A model generated the notes under the pieces. The model was given only the letters and a program-made list of their open reading frames with translations. It made no database searches and was not told where the DNA came from. A DNA stretch of 64,000 bases from NCBI RefSeq assembly GCF_000162575.1, contig NZ_CM000776.2:314950-378949 (forward strand), read 5' to 3'. How positions within the stretch are numbered: the first letter of the stretch is position 1; each line of letters starts with the position of its first letter. The position numbers and the translations under genes were made by a program. Source of the stretch: Helicobacter canadensis MIT 98-5491. GTDB taxonomy: Bacteria > Campylobacterota > Campylobacteria > Campylobacterales > Helicobacteraceae. Shown piece after piece: positions 26,116-36,467 of this stretch.

Positions 26116-26741
26116 TTTGCCTCTCCAAGTTTTGTTTGAATTCCAAGTGTATGATTAAGAATGAAATCGCTTATTTCTTGGAGGTTATTTTTCTGCAAAG
26201 AGCTAGAAAAAAGTGCATTGGGAAATTCTTTTTTAAGATTGGTTTTTTGTGTGGAATTGAGTTTGTCAAATTTAGTAAAGATTTGCAAAATTTTTTGATC
26301 TTTTCTTAAAAATGGAGTTAGGAATTCAATGAGATTAGAATCAATTTCTAAATAAGGGTGGCGACTATCGCGTAAATGCACAAAAAGTCGGATACTATCG
26401 CGTTTTTTTAGAAATTCAATGAGATTCTTATTCCAAAGTTCTTTTTGGGATTTGGAAACTTTGGCATAACCAAATCCGGGTAAATCAACTAGATAAATTT
26501 GTAAAATCTCATTGCTATCTTTTTGCTTCCAATGTGTTAAAAAAAAGTTAATCAGTTGCGTTTTGCCTGGAGTTTGAGAGCTTTTGGCTAGATTTTTTTG
26601 TTTGCAAAGAAGATTGATAAAAGTGCTTTTTCCTACATTGCTTCTCCCTAAAAAGGCAATTTCACTTAGAAGTGGTGGGGGGCATTGGGAGAGATTTTGT
26701 GCGGAGGTAAAAAAACTAGCCTTAGAGAGAGTGTAAGTCAT
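26112..26741 (-). CDS. engB: Ribosome biogenesis GTP-binding protein EngB (YsxC/YihA)
   Basis: EngB is an essential GTPase for large ribosomal subunit assembly. The G motifs are all present: G1 GRSNVGKST, G3 DLPGFGYAKV, G4 TKFDKL, and SSLQKNNL at the G5 position. The 209-residue length is normal. It overlaps lptA by 4 bases upstream and the acetyltransferase gene by 4 downstream, showing tight coupling within the envelope operon. Confidence 0.96.
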   Translation of the reverse strand: MTYTLSKASFFTSAQNLSQCPPPLLSEIAFLGRSNVGKSTFINLLCKQKNLAKSSQTPGKTQLINFFLTHWKQKDSNEILQIYLVDLPGFGYAKVSKSQKELWNKNLIEFLKKRDSIRLFVHLRDSRHPYLEIDSNLIEFLTPFLRKDQKILQIFTKFDKLNSTQKTNLKKEFPNALFSSSLQKNNLQEISDFILNHTLGIQTKLGEAK

Positions 26742-27205
26742 TGTTTTGCTTCTTTATCGAGTTTGAATATTAGGCGCGCTGGAGCTTTATTGTCGCCAAC
26801 AATATTAATATAGCCCTCTTTGTAACGGATAATAATTTTTTCCCCTTTGACTTCATTTTTTTTAGCAGGTTCTTCTACAAAAGCATTGCCAATGATTTGG
26901 TATTCTTGAAGATTTGGAAAATAGATAAGTTCATTGGCTTTACCTTGAATCTTGCGATTATTTTCCAAAGTGAGCCAAAACTTTACATTTCCTAGTGCCT
27001 GCATTTTATTGGGCTTATTGTTTTTGTCTAAGAAAATATAAGCTTCATCGCAATTAAGTTTATCATTTATTCTTGTAATTTGCACATTTCCTCTTAATTG
27101 GGTAACTTTACTTTTTTCATCAGCAATGAGCTCTTGTGCATCAATAATGATTTCATCAGCAATTAAAGGGAATAAAAAGGTGAGTATTAAAATAAAAATT
27201 TTCAT
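26738..27205 (-). CDS. lptA: LPS transport periplasmic bridge protein LptA (OstA-like)
   Basis: LptA forms the periplasmic bridge that carries lipopolysaccharide to the outer membrane. It begins with a signal peptide (MKIFILILTFLFPLIADE), followed by an OstA/LptA beta-jellyroll with the repeats AQELIADEKSKVTQLRGNVQIT and ALGNVKFWLTLENNRKIQGKANELIY. The 155 residues are normal for this group. It overlaps lptC by 4 bases, so bridge and anchor are made together. kdsC, for the Kdo sugar of the same lipid, lies just upstream. Confidence 0.9.
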   Translation of the reverse strand: MKIFILILTFLFPLIADEIIIDAQELIADEKSKVTQLRGNVQITRINDKLNCDEAYIFLDKNNKPNKMQALGNVKFWLTLENNRKIQGKANELIYFPNLQEYQIIGNAFVEEPAKKNEVKGEKIIIRYKEGYINIVGDNKAPARLIFKLDKEAKQ

Positions 27206-27777
27206 TTTTTATCCGTTGTGAGAGTGCCATGGATATTATCGGCATAGACTTTGCCGTTTTTATAAAGGATATTTTTGCCTCTAATATTGTAGTTTTCATT
27301 AAAAACCACAAAGTCTCCTTTGCCTAGAATTTCTTTTGTCGGAATGGAATAGTTAGCCTCTTGGCTCCAAAATTTAATGGTATCGCGTGTGTAATTTACT
27401 CCTTTGGGAAAGAAAATCTCTTGACTATTGAAAAAAGCCAAGCTAGACTGCAAAAGTTCAGATTTTTGCTCTTCAAATAAATAATGATTGACACTAATTT
27501 GTTCTAAAATACCACTCTCTTTGCTAGTTTCTTTGACATTTTTGCCTATGGCATAAGTCTCAACACCTAATGATGAGATTTTGTAGTATTCAAAGTCAAA
27601 AGCTTCAAAGCGTGAAATATTTGCAAGGGCTTGTTTTTTGGCTTCTTGTTGTTTATTGAGTGCAAAAACCATTGCAATACTAAAGAGTGAAAGACATATA
27701 AAAAAACCTGTTACGATTCTGCCGCTTTTTGGCTTTGAAAGGATTTTTTGTTGGCTTTTGAGTTTAGAAAATTTCAT
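27202..27777 (-). CDS. lptC: LPS export protein LptC
   Basis: LptC is the inner-membrane anchored protein that hands lipopolysaccharide from LptB2FG to LptA. It has a basic N-terminus, one transmembrane helix (IVTGFFICLSLFSIAMVFAL, about residues 21-40), and a periplasmic beta-rich domain ending in NIRGKNILYKNGKVYADNIHG. The sequence is poorly conserved in general, so the call also rests on its position between kdsC and lptA, overlapping both (14 and 4 bases). The 191-residue length fits. Confidence 0.86.
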   Translation of the reverse strand: MKFSKLKSQQKILSKPKSGRIVTGFFICLSLFSIAMVFALNKQQEAKKQALANISRFEAFDFEYYKISSLGVETYAIGKNVKETSKESGILEQISVNHYLFEEQKSELLQSSLAFFNSQEIFFPKGVNYTRDTIKFWSQEANYSIPTKEILGKGDFVVFNENYNIRGKNILYKNGKVYADNIHGTLTTDKK

Positions 27778-28255
27778 AGAGCTTTGCCTCTAAGTTTTCT
27801 TGTTTAATAAGAATATCAATCATTTCTCGCACTGCACCTTTGCCACCTTTTTTGCTTAGGGTTGTGTGGGCAATTTTTTGGATTTCTTTGGCAGAATCTT
27901 TAGGAGCAAAAGTGTGTTTAGCAATCTTAAACATTGATAAATCATTTAAATCATCACCAATAATAGCAACTTCATTAATTTGGATTTGGGATTGTTCTAG
28001 AATTTCATAAAGTGCCTTAGCTTTGTTGGAGATTCCTTGTTTAATATGGGTGATTCCAAGCTCTTTGGCACGATTTTCTACAATTTGTGATTTTCTGCCT
28101 GTAATAATTGCTACTTGTTTGCCAAGCTTAATCCAAGCAGCAATCCCAAGTCCATCTTTGACATTGAAACTTTTAAGTTCATTTCCCTCATTATCATAAG
28201 TGATTTTGCCATCAGTTAGGGTGCCATCAACATCAAGCACGATTAATTTTATCAT
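27764..28255 (-). CDS. kdsC: 3-deoxy-D-manno-octulosonate 8-phosphate phosphatase KdsC
   Basis: KdsC removes phosphate from Kdo-8-phosphate, making the inner-core sugar of lipopolysaccharide. It is a capless HAD phosphatase: motif I is LDVDGTLTDG, motif II IITGR, and motif IV IGDDLNDLSMF. The GGKGAVREMIDIL segment near the end matches the substrate-closing tail of KdsC. The 163 residues are normal. It overlaps hisB by 4 bases and lptC by 14. Confidence 0.94.
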   Translation of the reverse strand: MIKLIVLDVDGTLTDGKITYDNEGNELKSFNVKDGLGIAAWIKLGKQVAIITGRKSQIVENRAKELGITHIKQGISNKAKALYEILEQSQIQINEVAIIGDDLNDLSMFKIAKHTFAPKDSAKEIQKIAHTTLSKKGGKGAVREMIDILIKQENLEAKLYEIF

Positions 28256-28824
28256 AAGACGCCTTTGGTGCTTGGGATTCCTATTTTTTCATTTTTGACA
28301 CAAGCACGACGCAAAGCTACACCAAAGGCTTTGAAACTAGCTTCAATAAGGTGATGACGATTCTTGCCTCTTTTTTGTATGATATGCACTGATAAACCGG
28401 CATTAAAGACTAAAGCTCTAAAAAACTCTTCAATTAATTCACAATCAAAACTGCCGACTTTACCCTCTGTTTTGACTTCAAAAACTAAAAAAGGGCGATT
28501 GCTAAGATCCAAATCGCACTCTACACACGCTTCATCCATTACTACAGCACTATTGCCAAAGCGCTCAACCTTTTGGATAGGAAAAAGAGAGTTTTTAAGA
28601 AGCTGTCCAATGACAATTCCACAATCTTCAACGCTATGGTGATAATCTACTTCTAAATCCCCTTTGCATTCCAAGTTTAGATTCCAAGAAGCGTGTTTGC
28701 AGAGTGATTGTAGCATATGATCAAAAAAGCCGATTCCTGTTTGGATATTTGCGATACCTGCACCATAGACTTCCAAACTTGCAGTGATTTGAGTTTCTTT
28801 GGTATTTCTTGTTAAAGTTTCCAT
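28252..28824 (-). CDS. hisB: Imidazoleglycerol-phosphate dehydratase HisB
   Basis: HisB dehydrates imidazoleglycerol phosphate in histidine synthesis. The manganese-binding histidine motifs are DYHHSVEDCGI near residues 60-70 and KNRHHLIEASFKAFG near residues 155-170; GIGFFDHMLQSL is also typical. It is the single-domain form (190 residues), lacking the phosphatase domain of the enterobacterial enzyme. It sits alone among envelope genes, so other his genes must be elsewhere. H. pylori, as I recall, lacks this pathway. Confidence 0.95.
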   Translation of the reverse strand: METLTRNTKETQITASLEVYGAGIANIQTGIGFFDHMLQSLCKHASWNLNLECKGDLEVDYHHSVEDCGIVIGQLLKNSLFPIQKVERFGNSAVVMDEACVECDLDLSNRPFLVFEVKTEGKVGSFDCELIEEFFRALVFNAGLSVHIIQKRGKNRHHLIEASFKAFGVALRRACVKNEKIGIPSTKGVL

Positions 28825-28837
28825 ATTTTACTCCATT

Positions 28838-29641
28838 TTACTCGGTAGTAATGAAAGCACCAGCAATTTTTTGAAGAGAAATAAAATCTCTCGCTTCGGC
28901 TTCACTTTTAAATCCACTTAGCATAACGCGATAAATAGGTGAGCCATTAAGAGAATATTCTTTGATAATGGCTTTATATCCATGAGAATTTGCGTGAGTT
29001 TGTTGGAATCTTCGTGCCCCATTTTTATTTCTAAATGCTCCAATTTGCACAAGGAATTTTGAAAGTTGAACGCTTGTTTGCGTTGTGGCAACTTTATATT
29101 CGCTTGTAGCAAGTGCTTCTTTGGTAAGCGGCATAGAATTAGAAATAGCACCATTAAAGCCAATTACTTCGATTCTAACATTTGCGGTTCCTTTTTGGAG
29201 CATATCTATATCACGCGCTGCACTATTAGATAAATCAATGATTCTGCCACTAATAAATGGTCCGCGATCGTTAATTCTAACAATAGTTGATTTCCCATTT
29301 TCTTTGCTTGTAACACGCACAATGGTGTTCATTGGTAGAGTTTTATGGGCTGCTGTGTGAGCATACATGCTATAGGTTTCACCATTTGAGGTTTTTTTGC
29401 CATGAAATTTTGGTCCATACCAACTTGCTATTCCATCGTAAGTTTCACCTAAGGCAACCATTGTTGGATAATACCATTTGCCATTAATTTGATAGGGACG
29501 CATTGTGGCTTTTTGGCTTTGCTGACTGCTATTCATTGTGCCATAATGAGGAGTTTTATTGTAGTAAAGATTGCTGCTTCTATCGCCGCAACCAAAGAAA
29601 AAGAATGCAAATACTAAGCTAAAGAGAAAAGTTTTTTTCAT
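28838..29641 (-). CDS. rlpA: RlpA-like septal lipoprotein (DPBB and SPOR domains)
   Basis: RlpA proteins are outer-membrane lipoproteins that bind denuded glycan at the division site and in some species act as lytic transglycosylases. The lipobox is FFFGC near residue 18. The double-psi beta-barrel spans about residues 65-155, with GIASWYGPKFHGKKTSNGE and IVRINDRGPFI. A C-terminal SPOR domain (about residues 190-265, FLVQIGAFRNKNGARRF) binds peptidoglycan. It begins three bases after the mltD stop; the pairing with a transglycosylase fits a shared wall function. Confidence 0.92.
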   Translation of the reverse strand: MKKTFLFSLVFAFFFFGCGDRSSNLYYNKTPHYGTMNSSQQSQKATMRPYQINGKWYYPTMVALGETYDGIASWYGPKFHGKKTSNGETYSMYAHTAAHKTLPMNTIVRVTSKENGKSTIVRINDRGPFISGRIIDLSNSAARDIDMLQKGTANVRIEVIGFNGAISNSMPLTKEALATSEYKVATTQTSVQLSKFLVQIGAFRNKNGARRFQQTHANSHGYKAIIKEYSLNGSPIYRVMLSGFKSEAEARDFISLQKIAGAFITTE

Positions 29642-29644
29642 AGT

Positions 29645-30718
29645 TTATCCTTGTTCCAAGGGAATCACAATCTCTTGATTGATAGAAAGAGCGTTGGCAT
29701 TTTTGATAGCGTTGTATTGTGTGATGATTTTTGAGGAAACTCCATAGTGTTTAGAAATGGAATAGATTGTGTCGCCTTTATTGACACGATGGAGCAGATA
29801 AGGTCTATTTTGAATGGCAACTTTATCAATCGTATTTGCTTTGTAAGTGGCTAAGAACTGATAGGGTAAATAAACAGAATAGATTTTAGCGTATGTAGGA
29901 GTAATGTTGCGTTTAAATTGCGGATTATACGCTTTGAGTTTATTTAAAGGGAGATTGGCATCTTTTGCGATTTTTGCAAGAGGAGTAGCAGGTGCAACTT
30001 GAATTGTGGCTAAAAGAGAGTTAGCTCCGCGGTTTAAAAAATAATCATAATCATTGGTTTTAAGCATATTGATATTGTGAAACAAGAGTGAGAGTGAAAG
30101 GATTTTTCGGATATACATACGGCTTTCAAGAGGAATATATTTTTTTTCTGTATCTAGGAGTATGCTAAGAGAATCGCTATTAGCCTCTTTGATGGCTTTT
30201 TTAAGTCGTCCTTCTCCGCAATTGTAAGCGATAGCTGCAAGATACCATTTCCCAAATTGCTCTTTTAAACTTTTTAGATAAATGATAGCGGCTTTGGTGG
30301 ATTTGATAAGATCTTTGCGTTCATCAATTTGTGCATTAATGTCTAGCCCTAAGGCTTGAGCGGTTTTTGGTATAAATTGCCACATTCCAACAGCGCGTTT
30401 ATTGGATTTTGCAGAAAGTGAAAAGCCTGATTCAATCATTGCAAGATAGAGAAATTCTTGAGGGATATTTTCTTCTAAAAACATAGTTTTTAAAGTCGGG
30501 ATAAATTCATAATTGTCTTTAAATTTTTTGAGTAAATAATCTTGTTTGATTTCTTCTAAAAAAGAGTTTTTGACATTAATAAAATAAGGATTGTTTAAAA
30601 AGTCCGGATTGACATCAAAGGTTTTTAGCACTTCTTCGCTTTTGAGATCATAGGCGGTGGAATTAAACTGCGATAAAGCAAAACTGAAAGATAAAAGTAA
30701 AGTGAGAATAATTTTCAT
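29645..30718 (-). CDS. mltD: Membrane-bound lytic murein transglycosylase (MltD-like) with LysM
   Basis: The enzyme cleaves peptidoglycan strands with formation of anhydro-muramic ends. A signal peptide (KIILTLLLSFSFALS) precedes an SLT domain with the catalytic glutamate in LAMIESGFSLSAKS, then AVGMWQFIPKTAQALGL and IAYNCGEGRLKKAI. A LysM glycan-binding repeat closes the protein (HRVNKGDTIYSISKHYGV). The 357 residues fit MltD-type proteins with one LysM, though no lipobox is evident. It is the first gene of the long minus-strand envelope cluster; its promoter should lie in 30719-30809. Confidence 0.92.
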   Translation of the reverse strand: MKIILTLLLSFSFALSQFNSTAYDLKSEEVLKTFDVNPDFLNNPYFINVKNSFLEEIKQDYLLKKFKDNYEFIPTLKTMFLEENIPQEFLYLAMIESGFSLSAKSNKRAVGMWQFIPKTAQALGLDINAQIDERKDLIKSTKAAIIYLKSLKEQFGKWYLAAIAYNCGEGRLKKAIKEANSDSLSILLDTEKKYIPLESRMYIRKILSLSLLFHNINMLKTNDYDYFLNRGANSLLATIQVAPATPLAKIAKDANLPLNKLKAYNPQFKRNITPTYAKIYSVYLPYQFLATYKANTIDKVAIQNRPYLLHRVNKGDTIYSISKHYGVSSKIITQYNAIKNANALSINQEIVIPLEQG

Positions 30719-30809
30719 TCAATGCCTTATTTAATTATTATTGATTTTTTATGAAACCTTTTCTTAAATTTTAACAAAGTTTGATAAAAAATCCGCTTAA
30801 ATTTAAGAT

Positions 30810-31283
30810 TTATTTAATAATGATTGTTTTTTTTGCAAGATCAATTTTTTCTTTGAGTTGTTTAAACCATTGTGCGTAATTTTCTATGGCTTCTTTTTCG
30901 GTTTGTGTTGGCTTATTGAAAAAATAAAGACTTGCATATTCTTTGCTAAAAGCATCATAAATCCACTGGATTTCTAAAAATTCTTGTGGGGTTAAGGAAG
31001 GATTTTGGAGAAGTTTTGAGATTTTTTCATAATAAGTTTGTGCTTTTTGTAAAAATTTTTGGAGATTTAGTCGTTGTTTGGATTGATTAGCAATGCTAAA
31101 GGCTGAACGATTGTATGGATCTTCTTTGAGTGCGAGTGTGGCAAGATGATAAGATTCTTGATAATTTCCCTTGGCGAATTCTTTTTTGGCTTGAGAGCTT
31201 AGAGAATATGAAGGTGAGAAAAAATATCCTAAAACCAATAAAAGTGCTAGACCTAAGAGTAAATATAAAAAAATATTTTTCAA
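30810..31283 (-). CDS. Membrane-anchored TPR-like protein, unknown function
   Basis: The 157-residue protein has one N-terminal transmembrane helix (FLYLLLGLALLLVLGYFF) and a helical domain beginning with a TPR-like pair (AKKEFAKGNYQESYHLATLALKEDP). No catalytic motif is visible. It starts two bases after the acyltransferase gene stops and so belongs to the miaB transcript. A protein-interaction role at the inner membrane is likely from the fold; nothing more can be said. Confidence 0.7.
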   Translation of the reverse strand: MKNIFLYLLLGLALLLVLGYFFSPSYSLSSQAKKEFAKGNYQESYHLATLALKEDPYNRSAFSIANQSKQRLNLQKFLQKAQTYYEKISKLLQNPSLTPQEFLEIQWIYDAFSKEYASLYFFNKPTQTEKEAIENYAQWFKQLKEKIDLAKKTIIIK

Positions 31284-31285
31284 TT

Positions 31286-31945
31286 TTAAGCTTCCATAAA
31301 GCGTTGAATTTGAGTTTTTGCTTCATCTAGTTCTAAATTTTCAATCCACAAAGGTTCTTTTAGGATATAGGTAATGCGGCTAAAAGGTTTTGGTATCTGG
31401 AATCTATCCCAACTTTTGAATTCCCAAAATTTTTGATAATGAACTTGTGAAGAGACAATAGGTTTTTTTGATTTTTGAGAAAGCAATACGATTCCATCTG
31501 CAACGCTATGATAAGGTCCCCTTGGTCCATCTGGAGTGATCACTACAAAATCATTTTCTTGAAGTTTTCTTAGAGCTAGAAGTAAAACTTTAATGTTTCC
31601 TTTGGAGCTAGATCCTCTCAAGGAGTCAATTCCAAAAAGTTTGATTGCACGGCTAATAATATCCCCATCAAAATGTTGGCTAATAAGCACATGGGCTTTT
31701 TGTGGGCTATTTTTTAGAATTTTTCCAAAAAGGCAAGGCTGCATAAGTAAATTCCCGTGCCAAAAGGATAAAATAAAACTTTGCTGTTTTTGGAGTAATT
31801 CTAGTGTTTTTGGATTAATTTGATATTGAATCTTGCAGGTTTTATAAAGAAATTTGATGAGAAAAAAAATCAAAGGGGGAGAAAAAAAAAGAATGAGTTT
31901 TCTTTTAAGATTTTTCATTTTTAAGATTTCAGAGGAGTTCTCCAA
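31286..31945 (-). CDS. DUF374-type lysophospholipid acyltransferase family protein
   Basis: The product has an N-terminal hydrophobic anchor ([18 protein letters not shown]) and the DUF374 acyltransferase features [27 protein letters not shown] (HxxDG, comparable to the HX4D motif) and ITPDGPRGP. The family is thought to act on lipid A or related lipids; the true substrate is not known. It overlaps miaB by 17 bases. The same pairing exists in H. pylori (HP0269-HP0270) as I recall. A run of nine A bases on the plus strand near 31883-31891 falls in its 5' part and could slip. Confidence 0.85.
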   Translation of the reverse strand: MENSSEILKMKNLKRKLILFFSPPLIFFLIKFLYKTCKIQYQINPKTLELLQKQQSFILSFWHGNLLMQPCLFGKILKNSPQKAHVLISQHFDGDIISRAIKLFGIDSLRGSSSKGNIKVLLLALRKLQENDFVVITPDGPRGPYHSVADGIVLLSQKSKKPIVSSQVHYQKFWEFKSWDRFQIPKPFSRITYILKEPLWIENLELDEAKTQIQRFMEA

Positions 31946-33245
31946 TAAGTTGTGCGCCTTTGATTTCAGAGATTTTTACATTGCAAATTTCTCCAATAAG
32001 ATTTCTCCCTGCTTTTACCCTTATGAGTTTATTAGTATCGCTTCTACCTTCTAAGAGAAAGTTTTCTTCATCATAGCTTTCAAATAACACAGGGTGGATT
32101 TTTCCTAATTGTTTAGCATTTTCTTGTGCTAAGATTTCTTTGTGCCTGTCTTTTAGAATCATTAATCTATTTTTGGCGATTTCTTCATCAAGGAGTTGGA
32201 TTTCACCATTATCAAGCCAAGTCGCAGCTTGTGTGTGTGGGCGTGTAGAATAAATAAAGCTATAAAGTGTATCAAAGCGCACTTTTTCTAACACATCTAA
32301 GGTATCTAAAAAATCTTCTTCACTCTCTGTTGGAAAGCCTACAATAATATCAGTTCCGATACTTAAATCAGGAATCAAAGCACGCATTTTTGCAACGCGA
32401 TCTAAAAACCATTCTTTAGAGTATCCTCGTTTCATTTTTTGTAAAATTTTCGTAGAACCACTTTGCAAGGGCATATGGATTGCTTTGCAAATTTTTGGAT
32501 TATTTGCAAATTCGTTGATAAATTCATCATCCATATGCAAAGGGTGTGGAGAAGTAAAGCGAATTCTTTCTAAACCATTAATCTGTGAGATTTCATTTAA
32601 AAGTTGTGTGAAGTTAATTTTGCGATGATCATTGGAAAATCGTCGACCATAATTATTCACATTTTGCCCTAGAAGCAAAATCTCTTTTGTGCCATTATCT
32701 ACAAGCTTCTTAGCTTCTTTTAGAATTAAATCAGCAGGAATTGAGATTTCATTGCCTCGTGTGTGTGGGACAATGCAATAGGTGCATTGTTTATCACAAC
32801 CAATCGAGATGTTAATCATTCCTTTGAGCGTTGAATTGTGTTTAGAGCTAAAAACATAGGTGCTATCATCATAATCAATATCCACCCAAGCCACGCGATC
32901 TTTGTGTAGAATCTGCGAGATCTTAGAAACATTCCTTGCACCAAGCACAAAATTAACGGCTTTGGATTTTTTTAAAATTTCATTGCCTAAGTGGCTTGCA
33001 GTGCAGCCGCAAACACCGATTTTTGCATCTTCTTTTTTGATTTTTGCGTATTGTCCAATTTCAGAAAAAAGTTTTTTTTCAGGTTTTTCACGCACACTAC
33101 AAGTGTTAATAAGAATCAAATCGGCTTCTTTTGGATCCTCTGTTAGAGTGTAATTCTCTTTTTCTTCAAGTTCAGCGATGATGTGTTCGCTATCGCGTTC
33201 ATTCATCGCACAACCTAAAGTTTCAATATAGAGTTTTTTATTCAA
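31929..33245 (-). CDS. miaB: tRNA-2-methylthio-N6-dimethylallyladenosine synthase MiaB
   Basis: MiaB adds the methylthio group to the modified A37 of tRNAs reading UNN codons. The N-terminal UPF0004 domain has its three cluster cysteines in [17 protein letters not shown] and GVCGCTAS. The radical SAM motif is [20 protein letters not shown] domain closes the protein (about residues 375-438). The 438-residue length is typical. It lies 21 bases downstream of the HP0268-like gene and overlaps the acyltransferase gene. Confidence 0.96.
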   Translation of the reverse strand: MNKKLYIETLGCAMNERDSEHIIAELEEKENYTLTEDPKEADLILINTCSVREKPEKKLFSEIGQYAKIKKEDAKIGVCGCTASHLGNEILKKSKAVNFVLGARNVSKISQILHKDRVAWVDIDYDDSTYVFSSKHNSTLKGMINISIGCDKQCTYCIVPHTRGNEISIPADLILKEAKKLVDNGTKEILLLGQNVNNYGRRFSNDHRKINFTQLLNEISQINGLERIRFTSPHPLHMDDEFINEFANNPKICKAIHMPLQSGSTKILQKMKRGYSKEWFLDRVAKMRALIPDLSIGTDIIVGFPTESEEDFLDTLDVLEKVRFDTLYSFIYSTRPHTQAATWLDNGEIQLLDEEIAKNRLMILKDRHKEILAQENAKQLGKIHPVLFESYDEENFLLEGRSDTNKLIRVKAGRNLIGEICNVKISEIKGAQLIGELL

Positions 33246-33266
33246 GTTTAGCTCTTTTATTTAAAA

Positions 33267-33509
33267 TTATAGTATATGAAATTCATACATATAATCGCCT
33301 TCATCTAGCCCATATTTAACTTCTCTAAAATAAACATGTTTACCTTTTTTTTCAAAGTAATCCATTAATGCCATCATATCTTTGTGGGAATTTTCTTTAT
33401 CGCAATAAAAAATATCCATTTTTTTGGTTTCTAGCATTTCTTCTAATTTTTTGATTGTAACTTTTTGAGGTTTTTCATTGATGTGTTCGCGAACTAATTT
33501 AATATCCAT
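33267..33509 (-). CDS. HP0268-family small nuclease-like protein
   Basis: The 80-residue protein matches H. pylori HP0268 along its length: KLEEML near the middle, SHKDMMALMDYFEKKGKHVYF and the end DEGDYMYEFHIL. HP0268 has a Smr-like fold, and nicking endonuclease and purine-specific ribonuclease activity have been reported for it. The gene heads the miaB transcript as in H. pylori. Its cellular role is unclear. Confidence 0.88.
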   Translation of the reverse strand: MDIKLVREHINEKPQKVTIKKLEEMLETKKMDIFYCDKENSHKDMMALMDYFEKKGKHVYFREVKYGLDEGDYMYEFHIL

Positions 33510-33635
33510 AATCTTACCCTTAAACTTTTTAGAAAAATGGTTAATTATATACCTTTTTTACTTAAATAATCATTTTATAAAGATACTTTTGAATAATTAA
33601 AGGGTTTTATGGCAAAATAAGGTATCTAAACTTAA

Positions 33636-34634
<999 letters not shown>

Positions 34635-34635
34635 A

Positions 34636-35796
34636 ATGATACCTTATGGGAAACAAGAAATTATTCAAGAAGACATACAAAGTGTGCTAGAAGTTTTGCA
34701 ATCGCCTTTTATCACTCAAGGACCAAAGGTTACAGAGTTTGAATCGCAAATTGCAGCAAAGGTAGGTGCAAAGTATGCTGTGGGAGTTAATAGTGCTACT
34801 TCAGCATTGCATTGTGCGATTTTGGCTTTGGGTTTGCGTGAGGGAGATTGGCTTTGGACTACTCCTATTAGTTTTGTGGCATCAAGTAATTGCGCACTTT
34901 ATTGTGGGGCAAAAGTGGATTTTGTAGATATTGATAAAAAAACCTATAATCTTGATGTAAATTTGCTAGAAGAAAAGCTTAAAAAAACCAAGAAAAGTAA
35001 ATTACCTAAAGTGTTAGTAGCAGTTCATTTTGCAGGGCAAAGTTGTGAAATGGAAAGGATTTGGCAGTTATCTCAAAAGTATGGTTTTAAAATTGTGGAG
35101 GATGCTTCTCACGCATTGGGTGGTAAATATCGCACCTATCCTATTGGAAATTGTAGGTTTAGCGATATTGTAGTTTTTAGCTTCCATCCGGTGAAAATTA
35201 TTACTTCTGCAGAGGGCGGAATGGCAGTTACAAATAATCTCAAATACGCAGAAAAAATGCAAAAATTAAGAAGCCATGGAATCACCAAAGAAAAAGAGGA
35301 GTTTGAAAATAAAAAAAATGTAGTACCTTGGTATTATGAGCAACAGATTCTAGGCTATAACTATCGCTTGAGTGATTTGCATGCAAGTTTAGGAATCTCT
35401 CAATTAAAAAGATTAGATACTTATGTCCAAAAACGCAATGAATTGGCTAAGTTTTATAATGAAAGATTAGCAGATTTAGAAATCACTTTGCCTTTTGTGG
35501 AATCGCACAATTATAGTGCTTTTCATCTCTATGTGATTTTATTAAACAAAAATTCTGGAATCAAACGCAGGGAACTTTATATGCGTTTGCTTGAGTTGGG
35601 CATTGCTCCACAAGTGCATTATATCCCCATTCATTTACAACCTTTTTATGCACGATTTGGATTTAAAAAAGGTGATTTTAAAAATGCAGAAAAATATTAT
35701 AAAAATACCCTAACACTCCCTTTGTATCCAACACTAACTTTTGAAGAACAAGAAAAAGTGATTGAAGCTTTAAGGAGGTGGATTGTATGCAAGTAG
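34636..35796 (+). CDS. pseC: UDP-4-amino-4,6-dideoxy-N-acetyl-altrosamine transaminase PseC
   Basis: PseC aminates the PseB product using pyridoxal phosphate and glutamate. It is a DegT/DnrJ/EryC1-type aminotransferase. The PLP lysine is in FSFHPVKIITSAEGG, and the binding region includes VEDASHALGG. GYNYRLSDLHASLG is also typical. The 386 residues fit. It starts one base after pseB ends and its last bases overlap the pseF start, so the three genes form one transcript. Confidence 0.95.
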   Translation: MIPYGKQEIIQEDIQSVLEVLQSPFITQGPKVTEFESQIAAKVGAKYAVGVNSATSALHCAILALGLREGDWLWTTPISFVASSNCALYCGAKVDFVDIDKKTYNLDVNLLEEKLKKTKKSKLPKVLVAVHFAGQSCEMERIWQLSQKYGFKIVEDASHALGGKYRTYPIGNCRFSDIVVFSFHPVKIITSAEGGMAVTNNLKYAEKMQKLRSHGITKEKEEFENKKNVVPWYYEQQILGYNYRLSDLHASLGISQLKRLDTYVQKRNELAKFYNERLADLEITLPFVESHNYSAFHLYVILLNKNSGIKRRELYMRLLELGIAPQVHYIPIHLQPFYARFGFKKGDFKNAEKYYKNTLTLPLYPTLTFEEQEKVIEALRRWIVCK

Positions 35797-36467
35797 AATG
35801 TATTTGCATTATTCCTGCGCGTGGAGGTAGTAAAAGGATTCCAAGAAAAAATATTAAAAATTTTTTAGGCAAACCAATTCTTGCTTATAGCATTGAAAAT
35901 GCAAAGGATAGTGGAATTTTTTCTAAAATTTATGTCTCTAGCGAAGATGGTGAGATTTTGGAGTGTGCAAAGCAGTTTGGGGCTTTGCCGCTTGAGCGAG
36001 CAGAGGCTTTGAGTGGAGATTTTATAGGGACAAGAGAAGTGATTATAGAGGGAATCCAAAAGCTAAAATTACAAGATGAATGGGTGTGTTGTCTCTATGC
36101 AACAGCACCACTTTTAAATGCAAAGAGATTGCAAGAGGCATTTTTATGCCGTGATGATTCGTGTTATCTTTTATCAGCCGTAGAATATGATTATTCTCCC
36201 TTTAGAGCCTTTAGAATAGAAGAAAATAAAAATAAAATGCTTTTTGTTCAACATTTCACCAAGCGTTCTCAAGATTTGGAAAAAATTTATCACGATGCAG
36301 GGCAATTTTACTTTGCTAGGGCAAAAGTATGGCAGAATAGGGAGAATATCTTTGAAGATTCAAAGAGCTTTTTACTCTCAAGGAGAGAAGTTCAAGATAT
36401 TGATACGCTAGAAGATTGGGAAGAAGCCGAGATCAAATATCAGATTCTTAAACAGAGAGAGGAATAA
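35787..36467 (+). CDS. pseF: Pseudaminic acid cytidylyltransferase PseF
   Basis: PseF activates pseudaminic acid with CTP. It belongs to the CMP-sialic acid synthetase family: IIPARGGSKRIPRKNIKNFLGKPI at the N-terminus, then CCLYATAPLLNA. AAGGAGG at 35772-35778 lies eight bases before the ATG at 35787, which is chosen over the GTG at 35778 that falls within the ribosome site. The product is 226 residues. Its first 10 bases lie inside pseC. Its 3' end overlaps the convergent RCK gene by 20 bases. The other pathway genes (pseG, pseH, pseI) are not in the window. Confidence 0.93.
   Translation: MQVECICIIPARGGSKRIPRKNIKNFLGKPILAYSIENAKDSGIFSKIYVSSEDGEILECAKQFGALPLERAEALSGDFIGTREVIIEGIQKLKLQDEWVCCLYATAPLLNAKRLQEAFLCRDDSCYLLSAVEYDYSPFRAFRIEENKNKMLFVQHFTKRSQDLEKIYHDAGQFYFARAKVWQNRENIFEDSKSFLLSRREVQDIDTLEDWEEAEIKYQILKQREE

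Noticed and set aside
26660-26690. G6 run in engB as a variable tract
   Set aside because: Six bases is too short for typical slippage and the gene is essential.
31880-31893. A9 tract in the acyltransferase gene as a phase-variation switch
   Set aside because: A/T runs of 8-9 are common in this AT-rich sequence and the frame is intact; support is too weak without length data.
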